Part shown: piece after piece, positions 8,702 to 17,346 of the stretch | Position numbering within the stretch: the first letter of the stretch is position 1 | How the letters are laid out: every line of letters begins with the position of its first letter | Source of the DNA: Lysinibacillus sp. G4S2 | GTDB taxonomy: Bacteria; Bacillota; Bacilli; Bacillales_A; Planococcaceae | Length of the DNA stretch: 64,000 nt | Assembly (NCBI RefSeq): GCF_030348505.1 | Contig: NZ_JAUCFJ010000002.1 | Coordinates: 1,740,001-1,804,000, forward strand | Direction of reading: 5' to 3' | The notes under the pieces: model-generated | The model's database searches: none | What the model was told of the DNA's origin: nothing | What the model saw: the letters and a program-made list of their open reading frames with translations, nothing else | Made by a program: the position numbers and the translations under genes

Positions 8702-9466
8702 TTACTGTTCTTTCCGCATAATAAAGCTTAAATGTCTACCTGCCTGTTTATCTTGGCGATAGGAAAAACCATCTGGGCTTATATATGTGCAAGTTGAATC
8801 CATCAAAATCTGCTTAGAAGGAATTCCTACAAGCTCACATTGTTTTTTGACAGTTTTTTGATTATCAATATGATATTTATTTGTTTCTGCATTGAAATAC
8901 ATAAAGTCCTCAGCATAGCCTAGGTTGTGGAATTTTTCATAAACATCTTGGTCCACTTCAAATTTCTGCTGACTGAGAGCCATACCGATTTGTACGTGAA
9001 AATCTTGCGGATTACAATGCTCATGCTCCAGCAAATGTTGGAAAAGCTTTAATGTTACTTCCTTGACAGTTCCTTGCCAGCCTGAATGTACCACGCCAAT
9101 AAGGCCATTAACTTCATTATAAAAAATGACAGGTACGCAATCTGCTGTAAAACTACATAAAAGTAAATTCGGCTCTAATGTATAAAGTGCATCGGTATTA
9201 GCAATGGCAGAGTCCATCTGCTCAGCGCCACGTCCTTTATCAGAAACTGTAACTTTATTGAAATTGGCACTATGAGTTTGTTGAGTGCAAATAAAATTAT
9301 TTAAATCACAATGCAAAGTAGCTGCCAATTTTTTTCGGTTTTCTAGTACATCCGCTACATTCACACATGTATGCAGTGCCATATTATTTTGTTCAAGCTC
9401 GATGTCATCCTTTAAGGTAGTGCCTGCAATAAATTGGTCGTTATCGAAATAAATTTTTGTTTTCAT
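8702..9466 (-). CDS. pgeF: Peptidoglycan editing factor PgeF / laccase-domain (YlmD/YfiH) protein
   Basis: A 254-residue cytoplasmic protein of the Cu-oxidase_4 fold, once called polyphenol oxidase. In other bacteria the family removes mis-incorporated L-Ser from peptidoglycan precursors or acts as a purine nucleoside phosphorylase. The metal-site motifs are all present: TQQTHS, TADCVPV and VVHSGWQGT, which supply the His-Cys-His ligands. Length is normal. The start is supported by GAGGTGATG directly upstream on the minus strand. It is monocistronic with a terminator of its own. In B. subtilis the paralogue ylmD sits in the division cluster; this copy does not. Confidence 0.88.
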   Translation of the reverse strand: MKTKIYFDNDQFIAGTTLKDDIELEQNNMALHTCVNVADVLENRKKLAATLHCDLNNFICTQQTHSANFNKVTVSDKGRGAEQMDSAIANTDALYTLEPNLLLCSFTADCVPVIFYNEVNGLIGVVHSGWQGTVKEVTLKLFQHLLEHEHCNPQDFHVQIGMALSQQKFEVDQDVYEKFHNLGYAEDFMYFNAETNKYHIDNQKTVKKQCELVGIPSKQILMDSTCTYISPDGFSYRQDKQAGRHLSFIMRKEQ

Positions 9467-9648
9467 ATCATCACCTCGTCTTACTATATATGAATAGTCA
9501 ATGAATGTATAGGCGCTTACTAACTGTTATGATTTTTTAAGAGTCTTGAGTATTTACATACCCTTCTACAGATTTTCGAGACATAAAGAGTGGATTTCTT
9601 TACATATAGTATCGAAGAATCATTAATAGAGGGAAGGAGCACGTATAT

Positions 9649-10272
9649 ATGACTCAAGAGAAAATCCTATTGATTTGCCAATTAGGCATGGGGCTATTTT
9701 GGATTATTACATACATACTAATCATCAAACAAGGATTTCAGGATAAGAAATATGGCATGCCAATGGCCGCAATTTGTGCCAATATTTCATGGGAATTTAT
9801 CTTTGCCTTTATGTATCCACAAAATGACTTGCAAAGGATAATTACTTTCTTGTGGTTTCTTTTAGACATCTTTATTATGATGCAATTTTTACGTTATGGT
9901 CATAAAGAATACAAAAAATTAATTCCAAGAAAGATATTTTACTCATCTTTTTTCATCACGCTTGGTGTAAGTTTTTTCATTATTTTAGCGATGATGCATG
10001 AATTCAATGATATAGAAGGGAAATATGCTGCATTTATACAAAATCTGATGATGTCAGGGTTGTTTATCGCCTTATTTTTACAAAGAGGAAACTTAAGCGG
10101 CCAATCAATGGGCATAGCCGTTTGTAAAATGATCGGTACTATGTTTGCAGCAGTTGGCTTCTATATGTACTTTAGAACACCATTGATTACTATTATCTCG
10201 GTTGCGACCCTTATTTATGATTGGATTTATATAGTATTAATCTATAGATTTCACGTGAAATATGCTAAATAA
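9649..10272 (+). CDS. Seven-helix membrane protein resembling transmembrane terpene cyclases (Pyr4/PaxB type)
   Basis: A 207-residue protein with seven predicted membrane helices. Helix 2 contains CANISWEF and helix 7 contains LIYDWIYI. In fungal Pyr4/PaxB-type transmembrane cyclases the catalytic acids are a Glu in a W-E-F-like motif of helix 2 and an Asp in the last helix, and the helix count and length match. The resemblance is from memory, not from an alignment. If right, it would protonate and cyclise a prenylated or epoxidised substrate in the membrane. No prenyltransferase is adjacent; it stands alone after GGGAAGGAG. The alternative is an uncharacterised membrane protein of unrelated function. 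Confidence 0.55.
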   Translation: MTQEKILLICQLGMGLFWIITYILIIKQGFQDKKYGMPMAAICANISWEFIFAFMYPQNDLQRIITFLWFLLDIFIMMQFLRYGHKEYKKLIPRKIFYSSFFITLGVSFFIILAMMHEFNDIEGKYAAFIQNLMMSGLFIALFLQRGNLSGQSMGIAVCKMIGTMFAAVGFYMYFRTPLITIISVATLIYDWIYIVLIYRFHVKYAK

Positions 10273-10294
10273 AAGACTTTAAATCTGCAAGCTT

Positions 10295-10423
10295 TTTGCG
10301 GTAAAAGCATCCTTGAATAGTTCAGGTCATAGAGCGAATATCCTGAACAAAAACTATACACATATAGGTGTAGGATATGTGAAGGATGGCAATTACTGGA
10401 CACGAATGTTTATTCAAAAATAA
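10295..10423 (+). pseudogene. C-terminal relic of a CAP/SCP-domain (YkwD-like) secreted protein
   Basis: Forty-two codons ending at TAA 10421-10423 read as the typical end of a bacterial CAP domain: SSGHRANILNKNYTHIGVGY, then VKDGNYWTRMF. GHR and the H-I-G-VG-Y segment are hallmark motifs. No start codon or N-terminal domain is present; an in-frame stop lies about 20 bases upstream. It is a decayed remnant, followed by what was probably its terminator. Confidence 0.7.
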
Positions 10424-10429
10424 AAACAA

Positions 10430-10479
10430 TGAGCTGTTCCAAAATCAGTAGTTACTGATGGGGACAGTTCTTTTTTTTG
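10430..10479 (+). terminator. Terminator behind the CAP-domain relic
   Basis: Stem GAGCTGTTCC with GGGACAGTTC, an inner stem ATCAGTA/TACTGAT, and eight T afterwards. The remaining 260 bp before the VanW gene show no other feature I can support. Confidence 0.85.
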
Positions 10480-10739
10480 AGAGTACAATTAGCGATATTC
10501 ACATCATGCACTTTTATGCATTTTTGGTCATCATGAGAAAGATTCATTGAACCAACAATAATCGTTACATAACTTGAACATGCAAAATACGGCTTAATTT
10601 CAGCTCCAATTAATCAATTTCTTTAACTTCATTCAACTTTAGGAAATGTTTAAACAAATAAAAATGATAAAAAGAAACACACTATCAACAATACACGAAT
10701 AAGATGTCTCTGTAGTATTACGATAGAGGTAGGTGTTTT

Positions 10740-11732
10740 ATGTTGAAGAAAAAGTGGATGGCCGCACTGGGTATTATATGCACAATTGGACTAGTCGGTT
10801 GTCAGGAGAAATCTGATGAGAAAAAGCTAGAACAGCAACAAATTCAAGAGTCAGAGCGAGAAGTTGGGGAATTAAAAAAGCCTGTTAACTTTGAACAACA
10901 AACAGAGCCCGTCGTTGTTGAAATTGTGGACCCTTCGACCAAAGCCATCGTACAAACAATTTTACCGAAAGAAAAGGGCTATGAAACTGATGTACAATCG
11001 TATACAAGACAAATTGAGCAAATAGCAAAAGAGTTAGCAAGAGGAAATGACAAAACAGCCGGCTATGATAAGCGTATGCAACTCGATAAACTAGACGATC
11101 AAGGAAAAATAATTAAAGGTAGTCCTTTAATTGTTTTAAAAGAAAGTGAATTAGTTGAAAGAATATTAGAAGCATCAGTGACCGGTGGTAAAGTGGAGTT
11201 GCCTCTTTATATTACCGAAAGCGGGTATTCCTTTGAAGATATTCCTTATTTAGAAGAAGTAGTTGTCGCATCTTATACAACTTACTTCAATACCCATGAT
11301 GTAGGAAGAAATAAAAATATTGAACTTTCTGCAAAGGCAATTAATAATGTTATCATTGGAAGTGGAGATAGTTTCTCCTTTAATACAGTCGTTGGACCTA
11401 GGGACGAAGCGAATGGGTATCAGCCTGCACCAGAAATCATCAATAAAAAGGTTGTGATGGGCATTGGGGGAGGGATTTGTCAAACGTCCTCAACCCTGTT
11501 TAACGCGGTTGATCAAATACCGGTAAAATTTGTAGAACGACATCACCATTCCTTAAATGTTGGGTATGTTCCAAAAGGAAGAGACGCAACGGTTTCCTAT
11601 GGTGGCTTAGATTTTAGATTCCAAAATACAACGGACGTACCATTTTTAATAAAAGCTAACTATAGTAAAAATTCCCTTACAATTGAGATAAGAACAGCAG
11701 AAAAATATGTAGAAATCTTAAAAAAGCCATAG
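10740..11732 (+). CDS. VanW family lipoprotein
   Basis: A 330-residue protein with a lipoprotein signal peptide; the lipobox is GLVGC, with Cys at about residue 21. A charged linker follows, then a VanW domain in the second half (NTVVGPRDEANGYQPAPEI; GIGGGICQTSSTLFNA; HHHSLNVGYVPKGRDATVSY). VanW domains occur in vancomycin-resistance clusters and in many Firmicute cell-surface proteins such as YoaR; the molecular role is unknown, though a link with the cell wall is likely. The gene is single, with GATAGAGGTAGG before the ATG. It is probably anchored on the outer face of the membrane. Confidence 0.87.
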   Translation: MLKKKWMAALGIICTIGLVGCQEKSDEKKLEQQQIQESEREVGELKKPVNFEQQTEPVVVEIVDPSTKAIVQTILPKEKGYETDVQSYTRQIEQIAKELARGNDKTAGYDKRMQLDKLDDQGKIIKGSPLIVLKESELVERILEASVTGGKVELPLYITESGYSFEDIPYLEEVVVASYTTYFNTHDVGRNKNIELSAKAINNVIIGSGDSFSFNTVVGPRDEANGYQPAPEIINKKVVMGIGGGICQTSSTLFNAVDQIPVKFVERHHHSLNVGYVPKGRDATVSYGGLDFRFQNTTDVPFLIKANYSKNSLTIEIRTAEKYVEILKKP

Positions 11733-11741
11733 TATTTTCGA

Positions 11742-11768
11742 AGACACTAACCAAGGTGTCTTTTTTAG
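11742..11768 (+). terminator. Short terminator after the VanW gene
   Basis: AGACAC and GTGTCT pair around an 8-base loop, followed by six T. Confidence 0.7.
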
Positions 11769-11792
11769 TTAGAACTGTAGAAAAATAATAAC

Positions 11793-11832
11793 AAGAGGAT
11801 CATAGGAGTGTATTATTCGCTATGATCCTCTT
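11793..11832. terminator. Bidirectional hairpin between VanW and HAD genes
   Basis: A 12-bp perfect stem (11793-11804 with 11821-11832) ending only 3 bases before the stop of the minus-strand HAD gene. Confidence 0.7.
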
Positions 11833-11835
11833 AGT

Positions 11836-12453
11836 TTATATAATATTTAAAATTTCCTGTGGTGTAGTTACTTTGTACTCGGGTTCCTCTTGTTGGACAA
11901 CTTCTATAGCGTCATAGCCCCAACCAACCCAAATAATAGGCACTCCTGCTTTTTTACATGCTACAATGTCTCTTTGCTCATCACCAATGTATAAAACTTC
12001 TGATGGTGTACTGTTTGAGTCCTTTAAAAATTTTTTTATCACTTTATCTTTGCCAAAAATTCGGTTTGAGCAAAGAACATTTGACACACAATGAATGCTA
12101 TTCATTTTTAAAAATTCTAAGATGTTCTCCTTTGAATTGGAGGAAATAATAAGGATTTTATAGCCTCTGTTATCAATTTCCGTAAGAACATCTTTGATAC
12201 CATCATAAAGATGAACATCATTTAACGACTGACGATACAATCGATAAAACTGTGGTAAAATCATTGGCAATTTATACATAGGAAAGTCAAATAATTTACT
12301 CCGTTCCGCTATAGATAATTTTTTCAATGATTCAATTTCCTTTAATTCTATTCCTTTAAATTTGTATTTTTGTGCAAGTGTATTCCAAGCTGATGCAAAC
12401 ACTGCCGTTGAATCTGCCAGTGTTCCATCAAAATCAAAGATGATATATTTCAT
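11836..12453 (-). CDS. HAD family hydrolase (subfamily IA)
   Basis: A 205-residue phosphatase-like protein. Motif I is DFDGTLADS at the N-terminus (nucleophile Asp8, acid Asp10). Motif II is in ILIISSNS, motif III is the Lys of KDKVIKK, and motif IV is GDEQRDIVACKKAG. The helical cap lies between motifs I and II, as in phosphoglycolate phosphatases. The segment near the C-terminus, PIIWVGWGYDA, also matches that group. Substrate cannot be assigned. It is a single gene on the minus strand, convergent with the VanW gene. Confidence 0.85.
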   Translation of the reverse strand: MKYIIFDFDGTLADSTAVFASAWNTLAQKYKFKGIELKEIESLKKLSIAERSKLFDFPMYKLPMILPQFYRLYRQSLNDVHLYDGIKDVLTEIDNRGYKILIISSNSKENILEFLKMNSIHCVSNVLCSNRIFGKDKVIKKFLKDSNSTPSEVLYIGDEQRDIVACKKAGVPIIWVGWGYDAIEVVQQEEPEYKVTTPQEILNII

Positions 12454-12804
12454 AGCAAACTTTCTCCTTTATTATCTAGTTGTATAGACGCTTTTTTCTT
12501 AAAAATGTTACTAGGAATAGGAAAGCCTATTCTTAATATAATGACATGATTATACAGGATATGAAACAGCGTATTGTAAATAACACTTGTTGAGCGATTT
12601 TTTCACTAAAAGTTAAAAAAATTTTCAGGTAAGGGGAATAAAACATCTTCTTTTTCATGCATCTTAAAAAATGTTCACGTAATTTTCAGATAACGATATT
12701 ATGTAAAACTCCACAAATTTTTTGATATAACTTATGCTAGCTAAATGACTATCTCTGAACCATTTTTCAATATTTAAACGCGATGGTGATTTTTATTTTA
12801 GTAG

Positions 12805-12849
12805 GAAAAAATACCTGTCACCCGTTAATTATTGAAACGGGTGACAGGT
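12805..12849 (-). terminator. Terminator of the YibE/F operon
   Basis: A 14-bp perfect stem (12813-12826 with 12836-12849). The reverse strand runs into six T at 12805-12811. The rest of 12454-12804 shows no feature beyond AT-rich DNA. Confidence 0.9.
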
Positions 12850-12857
12850 ACGGTCTA

Positions 12858-13634
12858 TTATGAAGCATTTTCTGTTTTTTCTCGTTTTTTTATTAAATAA
12901 TATGCATTCACTGAGGAAGTAATAGGAATGATAAGTGCTATACCAATGCCTGCACAAAATATCATAATTATCTCAGTGCTAAATACTTTAGAATTAATAA
13001 TTTCGCCAATCGAATAAGATAAATCCTTAAACCATATTAGCAAGCTTAAATATCCACCGAAGAAAGCGAAAAATAATGTATTTGTATCTGTACCTAAAAT
13101 GTCCTTTCCAATACTTAATCCTGATGTAAATAATTTTTTTCTGCTAATTAACGGATTATGATGAAGAATCTCATGCATGGAAGTGGCGATGGAAATGGCA
13201 ACATCCAATATTGCACCAATTGTACTCATGATAATGACAGAAGCTCCAATTTGAACATAGTTGACGCCAATATAAAGCGAGAATATACTTATTTCCTCTG
13301 TTGATTCTCCTCCGAATCCTCGAAGCATTGATTTCTCCGTCACAAAAACAATGAAAAGTAATAAAATAACTATTGTAATCATCGTAGAAATGAACGCAGT
13401 TATCGTTTTACTGCTCATCTCATTAATAAAAAATAAGCTAATCCAACAGATGACGGTACAGGCAATGAGCGTTAAGATCACTGGACTATTCTTTGGATTG
13501 GTCATTAAAAAGATGGTAATAAAGAGCACTCCAAAGTTTAAAAATAAAGATAGAAAAGATCGTACTCCTTTTTTTCCACCAATAACTATCATCAATATAA
13601 ATAAAATGGCAGTTAACAACACTAATACATTCAT
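12858..13634 (-). CDS. YibE/F family membrane protein (short partner)
   Basis: A 258-residue protein with seven or eight membrane helices. The family core is clear: a conserved middle segment with STIGAILDVAISIATSMHEI, then GKDILGTDTNTLFFAFFGGY. It is the second gene of a two-gene unit; its ATG overlaps the upstream stop as TAATG, so it is probably translationally coupled. YibE/F proteins occur as pairs in many Firmicutes. Their function is unknown; a transport role is suspected from topology. Both genes here carry the GAxxDVxIxxxSxM motif, so the pair likely forms a heteromeric complex. Confidence 0.85.
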   Translation of the reverse strand: MNVLVLLTAILFILMIVIGGKKGVRSFLSLFLNFGVLFITIFLMTNPKNSPVILTLIACTVICWISLFFINEMSSKTITAFISTMITIVILLLFIVFVTEKSMLRGFGGESTEEISIFSLYIGVNYVQIGASVIIMSTIGAILDVAISIATSMHEILHHNPLISRKKLFTSGLSIGKDILGTDTNTLFFAFFGGYLSLLIWFKDLSYSIGEIINSKVFSTEIIMIFCAGIGIALIIPITSSVNAYYLIKKREKTENAS

Positions 13635-14758
13635 TATTTTGCCCTCTTTCGATTAATGAAAAAAATAGAAGTGTAAAGGCTAATGGGAATCGTCAAGACA
13701 ACACCAATACCACCTGCTAGGGCCCGAGCTAATTCTAACGAAAGGTTCAAGGAAAGTGTTTGCCCTAATGGATAAGAATTTTTTAAATATAAAATTAACA
13801 TAGGAATTGAGCCAGAAATATAAACAAAGAACAAAATACTTGTAATCGTTCCCATAACGTCTTTCCCGATATCCATTCCAGAAGTTTTTAAAGATTGGTC
13901 AGAAATATCTTGGTTTTGCTCAAATAATGCGAACATAGAAGAAGCCATTGTGATGGAGACATCCATTACAGCCCCGAGTGCCCCAATAAATAATCCAGCC
14001 ATAAAAATCACTCGATAAGGTCGTGTTAAAAATTGCATTTCTTCATATCGAAGCCCATTCTCGGATGTAACCCACAGAACTAAAGCGCTAATCAATAACG
14101 AAATAACGGTTCCTAAAAGTGTTGCAACAATCGCTGCATATGTTTTTTCATTCAAGCCGTTAATAAGTATTAAAGAAATGCCAGTAAATAAAAGAACACA
14201 TACCCCACATATAAATATCAAATTTATATTTGAATTCACGTATAAATCCAAAGCGAAGGATAATACAACGGAATTCACAATTAAACTGATGATCGAAAAT
14301 AATCCTTGTCTTTTACCAACAATCAGCAAAGCAAAAATAAAAATCCATGCTACTATCAAGACGAATTGATCACGTTTTACGTCTAAAATAGTCCCAGTTA
14401 AATCTGCATTTTTGTCTGTACTTGCTTTAATCGTAACAAATAATTTGTCCCCAACATGGTATTCTTGATCGAATGCCCCAGATGATGAATATTGATTTGT
14501 AAAATAAATATTCCGGCCTTTTTCTTCCCCGTTTTTTAAAACAGCCGTAATACGCTGAGTATATAAATGATCCTCGTTATTATACATATCCGATTCAGTG
14601 GTTGAATCCGTCAATTCCGTTTTTATTACTTCTGCAATTGGACGTGCATAAAATGCTTCGTTGTGATAAACGAAAAAGACAGAAGCGATAAAGCAGATTG
14701 CTATTAGGATATAAAATAAAACTTTGTTATAAGTCTTTTTTTTCGTGATGTTTTCCAA
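13634..14758 (-). CDS. YibE/F family membrane protein (long partner)
   Basis: A 374-residue protein: one N-terminal anchor helix, an extracytoplasmic domain of about 110 residues (residues 35-130), then seven or eight helices. The shared family segment reads GALGAVMDVSITMASSMFAL and GKDVMGTITSILFFVYISGS. The external domain has the fold-like pattern seen in YibE proteins (DKLFVTIKASTDK). It starts with MENITKKK after a CTCAGGAGG-like site read on the minus strand. A possible sigma-A promoter with TTGACA at 14856-14861 (reverse strand) lies about 100 bp upstream. Function unknown. Confidence 0.85.
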   Translation of the reverse strand: MENITKKKTYNKVLFYILIAICFIASVFFVYHNEAFYARPIAEVIKTELTDSTTESDMYNNEDHLYTQRITAVLKNGEEKGRNIYFTNQYSSSGAFDQEYHVGDKLFVTIKASTDKNADLTGTILDVKRDQFVLIVAWIFIFALLIVGKRQGLFSIISLIVNSVVLSFALDLYVNSNINLIFICGVCVLLFTGISLILINGLNEKTYAAIVATLLGTVISLLISALVLWVTSENGLRYEEMQFLTRPYRVIFMAGLFIGALGAVMDVSITMASSMFALFEQNQDISDQSLKTSGMDIGKDVMGTITSILFFVYISGSIPMLILYLKNSYPLGQTLSLNLSLELARALAGGIGVVLTIPISLYTSIFFINRKRAK

Positions 14759-14982
14759 TGAAAACCTCCTGAGAAGGGGATTTAACTATATTCGTAGCAA
14801 ATGTCTATTGCTGGAGTTGCACAAACAACGACTTACAATACCACTACAAATTTATTGTCAAGGCAAACGAATGTAGCCATGGTAATTTAACGCTCTAATT
14901 GAACAGAGGTTCCTTGCTTTTGATTACTTCTATTTTATTTTATTGCATAATTAATAAGCTGTTATTCATCGATGTAAGTTTA

Positions 14983-15090
14983 TCTTCATTCAGCAAATGT
15001 TTATAGTAGCAAAAGAAAGAGACAGTACAGATATTTTTTGGTAGCGTAAATGCAACGGCAGTTCGTACTTCTGCCGAATTATAAAGTTGC
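14983..15090. repeat. Fragments of dispersed repeats upstream of the riboflavin locus
   Basis: The stretch begins with ATCTTCATTCAGCAAATG, as found at 17852 and 51116. It then runs into degenerate copies of the 36/37-bp unit (GTAGC-AAA-GMRACRG-AGTACAGATATTTTTT), as found at 19538. The remaining DNA from 14759 to 15268 shows no gene I can support. Confidence 0.55.
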
Positions 15091-15268
15091 AGTAAAAATG
15101 AGGGAATCTCTATGTTATTCCTAAATATTCTTGTGTTAGTTTTATAATAAAGTGCAACAGTACCATCATTTTCTCACCACAGCATCAGAGGTACGGCCAT
15201 TATTTTTTCAAGAATTATCTGGATAATATAATAAAATAGTGTTATCGTAAGAACTAGCTAAATAAAAA

Positions 15269-15390
15269 TATCCTTCGGGGTCGGGTGAAATTCCCAATCG
15301 GCGGTGATGAAGTAATTCAAAGTCCGTGAGCGTAAGCTGATTTGGTGCAAATCCAAAACCGACAGTTATAGTCTGGATGGGAGAAGGGTA
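15269..15390 (+). promoter_or_regulatory. FMN riboswitch (RFN element), copy 1
   Basis: A full FMN aptamer with the conserved RFN blocks: GGGGTCGGGTGAAATTCCCA, CGGCGGTGATGAAG, AAGTCCGTGAGCG, GATTTGGTGCAAATCC, and CCGACAGTTATAGTCTGGAT. The closing stem P1 is TATCCTTC (15269-15276) with GAAGGGTA (15383-15390). It is followed by its own terminator at 15456. Expected behaviour is transcription termination when FMN is bound. A TATAAT-like AT-rich stretch at about 15225-15240 could hold the promoter. No riboflavin gene lies between this aptamer and the second one. Confidence 0.95.
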
Positions 15391-15455
15391 AAAGTGTGAG
15401 CTTTTTAAATTCGCTTGAGTTTATAAGGTTTATTTGAGTACGCTTTTATAAACTA

Positions 15456-15490
15456 CTACTTCCCATCGTATAAGTTGGGAAGTTTTTTTT
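15456..15490 (+). terminator. Terminator of FMN riboswitch 1
   Basis: Stem ACTTCCCA (15458-15465) with TGGGAAGT (15476-15483), then eight T. This is the expression platform of copy 1. Confidence 0.85.
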
Positions 15491-15494
15491 GTTG

Positions 15495-15572
15495 TATCTT
15501 CAAAGTGGGTGTTTGAACACCTACTTTGAAGATAAAGCCTCCGGACGTAATTACGCCAAAGCGAAATTGATT
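15495..15572. repeat. Dispersed hairpin-plus-tail element
   Basis: A 17-bp stem (15495-15511 with 15518-15534; one G-U pair) followed by GATAAAGCCTCCGGACGTAA and TTACGCCAAAGCGAAATTGA. The tail recurs at 17810 directly after ribH, and in altered form at 3447, 44922 (reverse) and 51113. It separates the first riboswitch unit from the second. Confidence 0.8.
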
Positions 15573-15596
15573 TAGCTTAAAAATTTTATAGCAATA

Positions 15597-15718
15597 TGTT
15601 CTTCGGGGTCGGGTGAAATTCCCAATCGGCGGTGATGAAGCAATTCAAAGTCCGTGAGCGCAAGCTGATTTGGTGCAAATCCAAAACCGACAGTTATAGT
15701 CTGGATGGGAGAAGAACG
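15597..15718 (+). promoter_or_regulatory. FMN riboswitch (RFN element), copy 2
   Basis: A second complete FMN aptamer. Over the roughly 110 conserved bases it differs from copy 1 at only two positions (T to C in GAAGYAATT and in GCGYAAGC). The P1 stem is different: GTTCTTC (15598-15604) with GAAGAAC (15711-15717), and it pairs well. It is followed by a terminator at 15798 and then ribE. I see no convincing promoter between the two copies, so one transcript may pass through both. Confidence 0.95.
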
Positions 15719-15797
15719 ATAAGATGTTAGCCTATGGAAAAATTATGTATCCATAAGGTTTATTTGTTGACGTCTTATTTATTTTATATGAACTCCC

Positions 15798-15825
15798 AAC
15801 CCCTTTAATCAAAGGGGTTTTTTTG
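15798..15825 (+). terminator. Terminator of FMN riboswitch 2
   Basis: AACCCCTTT pairs with AAAGGGGTT around a 4-base loop, followed by seven T; 75 bp before ribE. Confidence 0.9.
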
Positions 15826-15899
15826 TTTAATGAAAATTATTGATTGCTAGGAAGAGGGACAAATAAAGAGCCCTCAAAGTACAGGAAGTAGGTGGAAAA

Positions 15900-16538
15900 A
15901 TGTTTACAGGGATTGTTGAGGATGTTGGTACAGTAAAAACCTTGCAAAGCGGTCGACAAAGTATGGAAATTACTATTATTTCATCGAAAATGGTGGAGGA
16001 TGTAAAGCTCGGGGACAGTATAGCGGTCAATGGTGTTTGTTTAACAGTGGTACATTTTAATGAGCAGGAGCTAACGATGGATGTGATGCCTGAATCGGTG
16101 AAAGCAACAAATTTGCAGCAGCTCGCTGTTGGAGATCCTGTAAATTTAGAGCGCGCCATGTCTGCTAATGGACGTTTCGGTGGACATTTTGTATCAGGAC
16201 ATGTTGACGGAGTAGGAAAAATATTGCGTAAACGGCCATTAGCAAATGCAGTCTATATTGATTTTGAGCTGTCAGAGGAGTTAACGAGCTATTGTATTCC
16301 AAAGGGCTCCATCACGATTGACGGTACGAGCCTAACACTTTTTCATGTCGATAAAAATTGTGTCACAGTAGCACTGATACCGCACACTTACAAGGAAACA
16401 ATTTTAGGTAAGAAGAAAATTGGAGATCTCGTCAATATAGAAACCGATTTAGTTGGAAAATATATTTTGCATCAACTTAAGCGTGGACAGGTAATGCCAA
16501 ACATTACGAGAGACTTTTTAGCACAAAACGGGTTTTAA
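15900..16538 (+). CDS. ribE: Riboflavin synthase, alpha chain
   Basis: A 212-residue enzyme that dismutates two 6,7-dimethyl-8-ribityllumazine molecules to riboflavin. It begins [10 protein letters not shown], the near-invariant family start, and shows the two tandem lumazine-binding barrels. Marks of the first barrel are [13 protein letters not shown] and [13 protein letters not shown]; the second carries [11 protein letters not shown]. Length matches B. subtilis RibE. It is the first gene of a ribE-ribB-ribH unit controlled by the FMN riboswitches. In B. subtilis ribD precedes ribE; here it does not. Confidence 0.96.
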   Translation: MFTGIVEDVGTVKTLQSGRQSMEITIISSKMVEDVKLGDSIAVNGVCLTVVHFNEQELTMDVMPESVKATNLQQLAVGDPVNLERAMSANGRFGGHFVSGHVDGVGKILRKRPLANAVYIDFELSEELTSYCIPKGSITIDGTSLTLFHVDKNCVTVALIPHTYKETILGKKKIGDLVNIETDLVGKYILHQLKRGQVMPNITRDFLAQNGF

Positions 16539-16564
16539 CTAACACTGACCAGGAGGTGGCGATA

Positions 16565-17194
16565 TTGCTACATTCAATTGAAGAAGCGATAGAGGATTTA
16601 AAACAAGGCAAGATGATTGTTGTTGTAGATGATGAGGACCGAGAAAATGAAGGGGACTTACTAGCACTCGTGGAATTTATGACCCCTGAAACGATTAACT
16701 TTATGGCGACCTATGGAAGAGGTTTAATTTGTACGCCAATTTCACCGCAGCTTGCACGAAAATTAGCATTAACCCCTATGGTTAGTATCAATACAGATAA
16801 TCATCAAACGGCATTTACCGTTAGCATAGATCATGTGAATACAACTACAGGAATTAGCGCCTTTGAACGGGCAATGACTATACAAAAAATGATAGAACCA
16901 CAAGCAAAGACTGAGGATTTTCGTAGACCTGGCCATGTATTTCCGTTAATAGCAAAGGAAAATGGTGTGTTAGAGCGCAGAGGACATACAGAAGCAACAA
17001 TTGATTTGGCCAAACTTTGTAACAGTATTCCTGCGGGCATTATTTGCGAAATTATGGGCGATAATGGCAAAATGCTACGCTTTAATGACCTGGTCCAGTA
17101 TGCAGCTCAACATCATTTAAAAATGATTTCCATAGAAGCATTGGCAACATATAGACGTCAACAAATAGTTAAAGAAAACACAATAACAATATAA
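16565..17194 (+). CDS. ribB: 3,4-dihydroxy-2-butanone-4-phosphate synthase, stand-alone
   Basis: About 209 residues converting ribulose 5-phosphate to 3,4-dihydroxy-2-butanone 4-phosphate, the four-carbon precursor of riboflavin. The acidic loop [14 protein letters not shown] and the later [12 protein letters not shown] segment hold the metal and catalytic residues. It ends after this domain, whereas B. subtilis RibBA continues with a GTP cyclohydrolase II domain; so this is RibB only. The TTG at 16565 is preferred, with AGGAGG at 16551-16556 eight bases upstream. An in-frame GTG at 16556 overlaps that site. GTP cyclohydrolase II must come from elsewhere. Confidence 0.93.
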   Translation: MLHSIEEAIEDLKQGKMIVVVDDEDRENEGDLLALVEFMTPETINFMATYGRGLICTPISPQLARKLALTPMVSINTDNHQTAFTVSIDHVNTTTGISAFERAMTIQKMIEPQAKTEDFRRPGHVFPLIAKENGVLERRGHTEATIDLAKLCNSIPAGIICEIMGDNGKMLRFNDLVQYAAQHHLKMISIEALATYRRQQIVKENTITI

Positions 17195-17198
17195 AAAA

Positions 17199-17325
17199 GG
17201 CTTTTCACCAAAAGTTGTAGATGACTTTTAAAACGTATGTCATGTATATAAGTTGATTGTAGTGGACGCCCCTAGGAAAGCGTCCGGTCGGAACGGAAGT
17301 CAACCACACGTTATAGTGATGATCC
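17199..17325. repeat. MITE-like element, copy A (short form, inside the rib operon)
   Basis: Left end GGCTTTTCACCAAAAGTTGT; right end CAACCACACGTTATAGTGAT followed by GATCC, inverted relative to the left. Internal part GACGCCCCTAGGAAAGCGTC is a hairpin. It fills the whole gap between ribB and ribH and lacks the 36/37-bp core repeats of longer copies. Confidence 0.75.
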
Positions 17326-17346
17326 ATAAAAAAGGAGAAAAGAAAA

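Noticed and set aside
15110..15150. Twelve-codon frame MLFLNILVLVL behind a purine-rich stretch
   Set aside because: Too short and without context for a leader peptide or toxin call.
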